A DNA stretch of 64,000 bases from assembly GCA_036273715.1 (NCBI GenBank), contig DASUHB010000011.1, positions 1-64,000 of the forward strand. Reading direction: 5' to 3'. Made by a program: the position numbers and the translations under genes. Every line of letters begins with the position of its first letter. Within the stretch, counting starts at the first letter, position 1. Below are positions 56,122 through 64,000 of this stretch, piece after piece. A model generated the notes under the pieces. It worked only from the letters and a program-made list of their open reading frames with translations, ran no database searches and had not been told where the DNA came from. This stretch comes from Gemmatimonadaceae bacterium (GTDB taxonomy: Bacteria > Gemmatimonadota > Gemmatimonadetes > Gemmatimonadales > Gemmatimonadaceae).

Positions 56122-58677
56122 TCAGTTGGCTCCCTTGAGCAGGGCCTGGTAGCGCGGATCCGAACGAAGGTCCTTGAGCCACCACGATTCATCCTTGGCG
56201 GCAAACGCACGCTGCTGCGGGTTCGCCGCCAGGAACCGGGCAACGAGCGCGATCGCGGCATCCTTGTGACCGCTCTGCGCAAACACGATCGATGCGTAGT
56301 TCGTCAGCTCGCCGGTGGGATCGATCTGCGGGTCGCCCTCCGATGCCTTGGCCAGCGAGGCAGCACTATCCATCTGTCCGGCGCGAACGAGCGCCAGGGC
56401 GACCATCATTTTCCCTTTCAACTTGTCGAACTCCTGCACGTTCGCCGGACTCGCCGCCACGTACTCGTCGTAGGTCTTCCAGACCTCGGCCATGTTGGGC
56501 GGCGTGGGCGCGGGCAGCGCATAGAGCCAGAGCTTGCATTCGGTGAAGCGATAGCTCTGCGGGAATCGCGTCCGGCCTTCCGTGCACCAGCGCTCGGCCT
56601 CCGGTCTAATGCCGAGGTCGAGCGACGCGAGGAAGAGCCGCAGGATGGTCTTGTCGACATCAGTCAGATACGGGTCAGCCTTGTACGCGTTCTCGGCGGC
56701 GAGCTTGGCTTCGGCGAGCTGTCCCTTGTTGATGAGCAGGTGGCTCAGCGTGTTCCACGCCGAGGCCCGCTGGTCGTTGGCCTGCGTCACGGTGCGCAGA
56801 TCGCGCTCGGCCGACGCCATCAACGCGTCGGCTGCCGCCGGGTTAGGCGCAAGGTTGTACAGCCACTGCAGGTAGTGCAGCGTGCCGCGCGCCTCGGTCG
56901 CGTCGATGTTGTTAGGCGCCCGCGAAAGCGCCCGCGCGGCATCGGCGAGTCCGGCGTCGATCCATCTGGTGAAATTCGAGTCGGACGGGCCCACCAGCCG
57001 CGCCGCCTTGAAGCCGAGCCACGCCCGGTCGACGCTCGGCGTGGGCCAGCTCTTGTCAATGGACTCGACTGCCGCCAGGGCCGTGTCCGCCGCCGAGAGC
57101 TTGGCCACGGCCGCCGGCACGTCGTGCGCACGTACCAGCGCATCCACCTCGGATTCCGTTTGCCGCGCATGCTCAAGCGCGTCCCACGCCGCCTCGTTGC
57201 GTGTGCCTACGCGGGAGACCAATTCCTGCACTTCCTGCCCCAGGCGTTTGCGGAGAAACAGCGACACTGTGTGCGCCACCGAATCTTGCAGGTCGAGCGA
57301 GCTGCCCATGGGGTGCTCGATGACCGTCTTGTCGATTTGCGTGCCGCTGAGCGCGTCGACGAGCCGCACGGTGACGCGCACTCGCCCCGGCTCTGCAAGC
57401 TCGACCGTGCCGTTCACCACCGTGCCTACTTTGAGCGCGCGCGCGATGCTGTCGGTCGGAATCGCATCCTTGCCCTTGAACGCCGCCGATCCGTTGCGCG
57501 ACGTGACCTTGAGCTGCGGGACGGCGCTCAACTCGTCAATGAGCGCTTCCGTTAGGCCGTCGGCGAGGTAGCGCAGCGATCCGCCGCGGCTCCGATCGTC
57601 GAAGTACATCACCGCGATGTTCTGCTTCGCGTAGTCCCCCGAGAGCCCTGCCGGTACGGCGGCGGCGCGGATGTGCGGCCAGGCGAACCATCCCGCCACG
57701 ATGAGCACGATCATGGTCGCCAACGCGCCCAGCATCCATCGCCTGCGGCGCGGCAGCGCCGCCGGCGGCGCGAACTCGGGTGCCGCTACCGCTGCCGCCG
57801 CTGCGCGCCGGCGGCGCGCTGCGCCCTCGTCGTCGGTGAGCGCCGTGGCGAAGTCGCGGCCCGAACGGAACCGGTCCGCCGGGACCTTCGCCAGCGCTTG
57901 GATGATCGCGTCTTCCACCGCGTCGGGCACCGTGCCGCGGACGATTCGGAGGCTCGGAATATTGTCGAGCGAGTGGCGCGCAAAGATCGCCATCGCCGTG
58001 GGCCCGGTGAACGGCGGCTGCCCGGCGAGCATCTCGTACATGACGCACCCCAGGCTGTAAATGTCGGCCTCCGGGGTGACGTCGCGGCTTCCCATCGCCT
58101 GCTCTGGCGCCATGTAGGTTGGCGTACCGACCGTCATTCCGGTGCGCGTGATCGTGTCTCCGCCGGCCACGGACACCGCGCGGGCGACGCCGAAATCCGC
58201 GACCATGGCGCCATGGTCGGGGCTCAGCAGGATGTTCTCGGGCTTGATGTCGCGATGGATCACGCCTTTCGAGTGCGCGTAGTCCAGCGCATCGGCCACT
58301 TGACGCGCGATCGTGATCGCATCCGAAATCGGGAGCTGCTTCTCGCGTTGCAGCCGCTCGCGCAGCGATAACCCGTCCACGAAGGGCATCGTGTAGTACA
58401 GCGTGCCCTCGAGCTGGCCGGAGTCGAGTACGCCGACGATGTGCGGGTGCTGGAGCAGGGTGCCGACTTCGATCTCACGAAGGAACCGATCGATGCCGAG
58501 ATTCACGGCCAGTTCCGGCAGGAGCACCTTCACGGCTACGAGCTGATCGCGCTCGGCATCGTGGGCGAGGTAGACCGTCGCCATGCCGCCGCGACCCAGC
58601 TCACGTCGAACGGCGTACCGTCCGCGGAGTGAAGACTCCAAGGTCGTGAAAGGGCTGCTGCTGACGGACTGCTCCAC
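56122..58677 (-). CDS. Ser/Thr protein kinase with TolB-like and TPR domains
   Basis: An 851-residue protein from GTG 58677, preceded by AAGGAG 5 bases upstream, which decides this start over the frame to 58734. Kinase motifs are intact: GRGGMATVYLAHD, VAVKVL, HRDIKPENILL, DFGVA, GTPTYMAPEQ. A membrane helix (LGALATMIVLIVAGWFAW) is followed by a TolB-like region (YLADGLTEALIDELSAVPQ) and TPR helices. It is the intact homologue that reveals the frameshift in the kinase at 17679. An outward-facing TolB/TPR sensor with cytoplasmic kinase is the likely topology. Confidence 0.93.
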   Translation of the reverse strand: MEQSVSSSPFTTLESSLRGRYAVRRELGRGGMATVYLAHDAERDQLVAVKVLLPELAVNLGIDRFLREIEVGTLLQHPHIVGVLDSGQLEGTLYYTMPFVDGLSLRERLQREKQLPISDAITIARQVADALDYAHSKGVIHRDIKPENILLSPDHGAMVADFGVARAVSVAGGDTITRTGMTVGTPTYMAPEQAMGSRDVTPEADIYSLGCVMYEMLAGQPPFTGPTAMAIFARHSLDNIPSLRIVRGTVPDAVEDAIIQALAKVPADRFRSGRDFATALTDDEGAARRRRAAAAAVAAPEFAPPAALPRRRRWMLGALATMIVLIVAGWFAWPHIRAAAVPAGLSGDYAKQNIAVMYFDDRSRGGSLRYLADGLTEALIDELSAVPQLKVTSRNGSAAFKGKDAIPTDSIARALKVGTVVNGTVELAEPGRVRVTVRLVDALSGTQIDKTVIEHPMGSSLDLQDSVAHTVSLFLRKRLGQEVQELVSRVGTRNEAAWDALEHARQTESEVDALVRAHDVPAAVAKLSAADTALAAVESIDKSWPTPSVDRAWLGFKAARLVGPSDSNFTRWIDAGLADAARALSRAPNNIDATEARGTLHYLQWLYNLAPNPAAADALMASAERDLRTVTQANDQRASAWNTLSHLLINKGQLAEAKLAAENAYKADPYLTDVDKTILRLFLASLDLGIRPEAERWCTEGRTRFPQSYRFTECKLWLYALPAPTPPNMAEVWKTYDEYVAASPANVQEFDKLKGKMMVALALVRAGQMDSAASLAKASEGDPQIDPTGELTNYASIVFAQSGHKDAAIALVARFLAANPQQRAFAAKDESWWLKDLRSDPRYQALLKGAN

Positions 58678-59120
58678 GCGTGCTCCTTCGAGGAAGCATT
58701 GACGGCCAGGCGGCCGGACCGGAGCGGCCGCCACGCCGTGCGAACTGCGGATATCGTCGAGGTTGAACGTCGATTCAGAGGAGACGCGAGCCAGGCGCGG
58801 GCGTCCGGTTCATCACTGCGATTTAGCAGGAAAATCTCATCTCTACAGTAAGTGTTTTTAATGGAAATGTGCAACCCGCGCCGGGGGTCAAATCGGACGC
58901 TGAGCTGCTGGGCCCTTCGGCTGTGCTGATGGGTGGTTGCCATCGCGGCCTGCTGGCAGCACCGAACCGGGCAGAGATTCGCGCGAAATGGCGAGGCTTC
59001 TACTGGGCGGCCGGTGCCGCACCGGTCGATCGGTGCATCTCATCCCGGAATCCGGCTGAGGGCAAACTCGAACGAGGGCGACGTCTGGACTCGTTTCGCG
59101 CGCACCAGGAGACCACGGAA
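58678..59120. other. 443 bases upstream of the kinase without a gene
   Basis: It contains the leader of the kinase gene (minus strand) and an AT-rich stretch near 58825-58862 (AAGTGTTTTTAATGG) that could be its promoter. Frames through 58869-59120 show no family resemblance. With the repeat that follows, this is a 600-base gene-free interval. Confidence 0.45.
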
Positions 59121-59253
59121 GCATCTACGCTCATGAGGACGCGGACAAGGCACGGACACGACGGACAGAGCAACAACAAAAAAGACTCTTGGTTATTGTC
59201 CTGTCGTGTCACTTGTGTCCGTGCCGTGTCCGCGTCTTCATGAGCGTAGATGC
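59121..59253. repeat. Palindromic interspersed repeat, 39-bp arms
   Basis: The left arm 59121-59159 (starts GCATCTACGCTCATGAGG) and right arm 59215-59253 (ends TGAGCGTAGATGC) are inverted copies with 37 of 39 positions matching. The 55-base loop is itself partly complementary (GACGGACAG against CCTGTCGTGTC). A single arm plus loop recurs at 37570-37631. The structure could fold as a long hairpin in DNA or RNA. Confidence 0.85.
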
Positions 59254-59277
59254 CGGCTTTCCCACGTTAGGCGTGAG

Positions 59278-60873
<1,596 letters not shown>

Positions 60874-60898
60874 GGGGAAGGCCTGCGACCTAACTCAG

Positions 60899-61921
60899 TT
60901 AGACGGCGCTGGCCACGCCCCCCAGCATCTCGCTCGCCAGCTCGACTTCCTCGCGGCTCCCCATGTACAACGGCGATCGCTGGTGCAGCTCGCTCGGCGA
61001 GATGTCCATGATGCGCGTCGTGCCGTCCGTCGCCGCCCCGCCCGCCTGCTCGGCCACGAACGCCAGCGGATTGCACTCGTAGAGCAGCCGCAGCTTGCCC
61101 CGCGGACTCCGCGCGTTGGCCGGATAACAGAACACGCCGCCGCCTAACAGATTGCGGTGGAAGTCGGCTACCAGACTCCCCACGTAGCGGACGTTGAGCG
61201 CCTTGTGCTCCCCGTCGAGACCGCGGTAGCGGCGCATCAGCGCGCGCACGTGGTCGTCCCAGTGCTGCTCGTACGAATCGTTCACGGACAGATATCGCGG
61301 CGTCTTCGGGATGCGAATGTTGGGATGCGACAGCAGGAACTCGCCGATCGAAGGATCGAGCGTGAAGCCGTGCACGCCCTGCCCCGTGGTGTACACCAGC
61401 ATCGTGCTCGAGCCGTAAATCACGTAGCCCGCCGCCACCTGACGACGACCCGGCTGCAGCAAATCTTCCATCTCCGCGCGCGTGCCGCGCGTGATCTTCC
61501 GAACCACCGAAAAGATGGTGCCGACGGGAACGTTCACGTCGATGTTCGACGAACCGTCGAGCGGGTCGAAGAGCAGCACATACTTGCCACACTTGAACCC
61601 TTCCGGAATCTGAATGATGTCCGGCTCCTCCTCCGATGCCATGCCGCACAACCGGCCGCCATGGTCCATCGCCTTCACGATGATCTCGTTGGCCAGCACA
61701 TCCAGCTTCTGCTGGACCTCGCCCTGGACGTTCGTCATGTCCGTTGCGCCGAGGATGTCCGCCAACCCGGCCATGCGGACCTTCGTCGCGATCATCTTGG
61801 CCGCGAGCGCCAGGTCGTACAGGATCCCCGACAACTCACCCGTCGCTTCCGGGTGCAGTCGCTCCTGTTCGATGATGAACCGCTCGATCGTGACGACCGA
61901 CGTCGGAGTGTGTTGAACCAC
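60899..61921 (-). CDS. fbp: Fructose-1,6-bisphosphatase, class I
   Basis: From GTG 61921, 340 residues, the normal class I length; the longer frame to 62245 overlaps the protease gene and is not used. Metal-site motif [23 protein letters not shown], and active-site segments [24 protein letters not shown] and [17 protein letters not shown] are present. It hydrolyses fructose 1,6-bisphosphate in gluconeogenesis. It follows the small HExxH protease directly (1 base gap) and is probably co-transcribed with it and comEC. Confidence 0.95.
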   Translation of the reverse strand: MVQHTPTSVVTIERFIIEQERLHPEATGELSGILYDLALAAKMIATKVRMAGLADILGATDMTNVQGEVQQKLDVLANEIIVKAMDHGGRLCGMASEEEPDIIQIPEGFKCGKYVLLFDPLDGSSNIDVNVPVGTIFSVVRKITRGTRAEMEDLLQPGRRQVAAGYVIYGSSTMLVYTTGQGVHGFTLDPSIGEFLLSHPNIRIPKTPRYLSVNDSYEQHWDDHVRALMRRYRGLDGEHKALNVRYVGSLVADFHRNLLGGGVFCYPANARSPRGKLRLLYECNPLAFVAEQAGGAATDGTTRIMDISPSELHQRSPLYMGSREEVELASEMLGGVASAV

Positions 61922-61922
61922 G

Positions 61923-62330
61923 TTACACCTCTCCCCCACCCCTCGGCGGGTCAAAGCGGGAATCGCGAACGCGCTGCGACGCGAATGTGCGGGCTCGAGC
62001 CTCGTACAGGTTGTCGTGATACCCGCGACGGAGACTCTCCCAGAGGTACAGAATTGGGAACGCGGTACTGCCTTGAAACTGGTGCACATGCGCCAGTTCG
62101 TGCAAGAGTAGTTCCGCATCCAGCGGGACGTCTGGCGCAGCGAAAACCGTGTCCCAGAGCGTGATTGCAGAGACGCTGCGACGCCCGAGAAACCAGCCCG
62201 CCACACGTGGCGGCAGACCGCCCGTCCGCAAGCGAATCGCCGCAAGCTCCGGAAAGCGTTCGACGAGCGCGGCCGGCAGCGGCTGCGGCCTGCCGACGAG
62301 CACAGTCAACGCCTGCTCGACAACGCCCAA
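61923..62330 (-). CDS. Small DUF4157-like zinc metalloprotease
   Basis: A 135-residue protein. [13 protein letters not shown] carries HExxH; the third zinc ligand is probably E or H in [19 protein letters not shown]4157-like proteases of this size are common and poorly characterised. Start 62330 overlaps comEC by 25 bases. The context with comEC and fbp does not suggest a substrate. Confidence 0.8.
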   Translation of the reverse strand: MGVVEQALTVLVGRPQPLPAALVERFPELAAIRLRTGGLPPRVAGWFLGRRSVSAITLWDTVFAAPDVPLDAELLLHELAHVHQFQGSTAFPILYLWESLRRGYHDNLYEARARTFASQRVRDSRFDPPRGGGEV

Positions 62331-64000
62331 CGATCACCTCCTTCCTCGACTTCGATCGACGACCCGTCGGTATGAAGCACAATGCTACCCTCTCGATCCG
62401 TCCGCAGCACTACCGCACGTCGCTCGGCCAAGGCGAGCATCACGTTGGCGCTCGGATGTCCGTAGGCGTTGCCGGCGCCGACCGACACGAGCGCGAGGCG
62501 CGGCGAAACGGCGTCGAGAAACTCGGCGGTGCTGCTCGTGCCGCTCCCGTGATGACCAACCTTGAGCACGTCCGCTTGCAATGAATCGACGTGCTGGAGC
62601 AGCCAATGCTCCTCGCCGCGCTCGGCGTCGCCCATGAGCAGAAAGCGCACGGCTCCGTAACGAACGAATGCGACCACGCTCGCTTCGTTCGGCGCATCCA
62701 GGTGGGACATCCATGTGGAGTCCGGCGCGAGCACGGTGATCACGACATCGTCGACGACCAACGAATCGCCCGGGCGAGCGCGATGCCAGCGCACGCCGGC
62801 GTCGCGCGCGGCGGTGAGGGACTCGCGGTAAGTCTCGCTCGTGCCGACGTACGCGCCGTCCCAGTAGCGTTCGGGATGTAGCGCCCGCATCACGCTCGCG
62901 GCGCCGCCGGCATGATCCGAATGCGGATGCGACAGCACGAACACGCTCACGCCGCCACCTCGTCGTCGCAGATACGGCACCACCGTGGACCGCCCTTCGT
63001 CGCCGCCAAGCCAGGAGCGGCCTGCGTCGAAGAGCAGCCAGTGATTGTGCGGCGTTCGGATGGCGATGGCGTCGCCCTGACCGACGTCGATCATGTGCAT
63101 CTCGACATCGCGCGCCGCACTCGGCGTGAGCGGCATCCAGATCGAACACGCGACCGCGGCAAGCGACGCGATGATCGGCCGCACCGGATAGCGGCTCACG
63201 CAGGCGACGAGAAGAGTGATCGACGCGACTCCCGCGCACGCGGCGCCGACAGCCGTGGGGGCAACCGTGATCGCGGCATACGGGAGACTCGCGCCGACAC
63301 TCGCGACGCCATTGAACGCGACGAGCATGGGATGCGCGGCATCGGCGAGAAATCGGGCGACCGTCAGTAGCGGCGCGAACAGTGTGGCCAGGAAGAGCGT
63401 CGGCTGCAGCACGGCGATCACCGGAGCGGCGGCAAGATTGGCGAGCGGCGCGACGAGGCTCACGCGTCCGAACGTCCAGGCGACGATGGGGCCGGTGACG
63501 ATACACGCGACCACCGACGTGAGCGCTCCGGCGGCCAGGTTGGCGCGCCAGCCGTCCCAGCGGGGCGCGATCCAGCGCCGGGTGAGCCGCGCGCTGGCGA
63601 TGAGGCTGGCGATGCCCAGCACGGACAGCTGCCAGCCGACGTCGAGCACCGTGCGCGCGCTGCCTAACGGGACGGCGGCGCCGATGGCGAGCGACGCCCA
63701 CGGCGAGGTGGGGCGCTCGAACAATCGGGACGCCGTGACGACGCCGAGCATCGCGCCGGACCGTACCGCGGCCGGCGGCGCGCCGATCAAGGCGACGTAG
63801 AACGCGGTGATGGCGACCGTCGCGATCAGTGCGGCGCCGCGCGGCAGGCGGAGCGCGACAAAGACCACCTCGAGCATGGCGGCGATGATCGCGACGTGGA
63901 GTCCCGAGATGGCGAGCATGTGCACGATGCCCGCGGCCGCGAATCGATCGCGAACGGCGGGATCGAGCGACCGCGTGTCGTTGATCACGAGCGCCCGCAC
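62306..64000 (-). CDS. comEC: ComEC/Rec2 DNA-internalisation protein, 5' part outside window
   Basis: 564 residues are visible, open at the right edge. VHMLAISGLHVAIIAAML begins the competence channel domain with about ten membrane helices. The C-terminal metallo-beta-lactamase-like domain has MHMIDVGQGDAIAIRTP, VFVLSHPHSDHAGG and VLKVGHHGSGTSST. The ComEC N-terminal DUF4131-type domain must lie right of the window. The full set of zinc-ligand motifs (HPHSDH, GHHGS) suggests an active nuclease-like domain. ComEC conducts single-stranded DNA across the inner membrane during transformation. Confidence 0.95.
   Translation of the reverse strand: MRALVINDTRSLDPAVRDRFAAAGIVHMLAISGLHVAIIAAMLEVVFVALRLPRGAALIATVAITAFYVALIGAPPAAVRSGAMLGVVTASRLFERPTSPWASLAIGAAVPLGSARTVLDVGWQLSVLGIASLIASARLTRRWIAPRWDGWRANLAAGALTSVVACIVTGPIVAWTFGRVSLVAPLANLAAAPVIAVLQPTLFLATLFAPLLTVARFLADAAHPMLVAFNGVASVGASLPYAAITVAPTAVGAACAGVASITLLVACVSRYPVRPIIASLAAVACSIWMPLTPSAARDVEMHMIDVGQGDAIAIRTPHNHWLLFDAGRSWLGGDEGRSTVVPYLRRRGGGVSVFVLSHPHSDHAGGAASVMRALHPERYWDGAYVGTSETYRESLTAARDAGVRWHRARPGDSLVVDDVVITVLAPDSTWMSHLDAPNEASVVAFVRYGAVRFLLMGDAERGEEHWLLQHVDSLQADVLKVGHHGSGTSSTAEFLDAVSPRLALVSVGAGNAYGHPSANVMLALAERRAVVLRTDREGSIVLHTDGSSIEVEEGGDRWALSSRR

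Overview
The window is high-GC bacterial chromosome, most likely from a member of the Gemmatimonadota. The lineage call is an inference. It rests on the GC-rich codon use, four Ser/Thr protein kinases fused to sensor modules (WD40-like or TolB-like/TPR), two ADOP-type ABC permeases, a CBM9/DUF5916 outer-membrane protein and a TMTC-like membrane protein. I saw no rRNA, tRNA, CRISPR array, transposase or phage structural gene.

Layout. (1) 1-13.6 kb is an accessory zone of small genes: toxin-antitoxin (TA) modules, most with a broken partner, an orphan PD-(D/E)XK nuclease, an AraC/aldo-keto reductase pair, a subclass B3 metallo-beta-lactamase and a decaying tandem pair of small secreted proteins. 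(2) 13.7-20.2 kb holds two kinase genes separated by a broken nucleotidyltransferase module and a duplicated fragment of a third kinase. (3) 20.4-27.0 kb holds a LytS/LytR-type two-component system and a patchwork of hypotheticals with relics of a beta-lactamase, a metal ATPase and a ParDE module. (4) 27.0-34.6 kb is a minus-strand run: a kinase with an in-frame stop, a beta-propeller protein, a CBM9/DUF5916 protein and a DUF1259 protein. (5) 34.9-39.8 kb holds ChrB, a YcaQ-like protein and a CopB-type P-type ATPase. (6) 39.8-46.7 kb holds two ArsR/AHSA1 operons with matching operators, separated by small accessory genes and relics. (7) 46.8-58.7 kb holds two ADOP permeases, a CBS protein, a TMTC-like protein, a lipoprotein and the fourth kinase. 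(8) 59.3-64.0 kb is a housekeeping minus-strand cluster: comEC, a small HExxH protease, fructose-1,6-bisphosphatase and methylmalonyl-CoA mutase.

The most striking feature is not a gene. The 7-mer GCCTAAC/GTTAGGC occurs about 85 times by eye, roughly ten times the expectation for this base composition. Most copies lie inside conserved genes, where they force the rare codon TTA or CTA or a fixed Pro-Asn pair. It is dense in the housekeeping part (about one per 600 bases) and scarce in the accessory zone, with none between about 8.4 and 14.3 kb. It looks like a genome-wide signal comparable to a DNA-uptake or chromosome-architecture word. The presence of comEC makes the uptake idea testable.

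A second theme is gene decay. At least sixteen loci show premature stops, frameshifts or internal deletions. In TA modules the antitoxin often survives while the toxin is dead.
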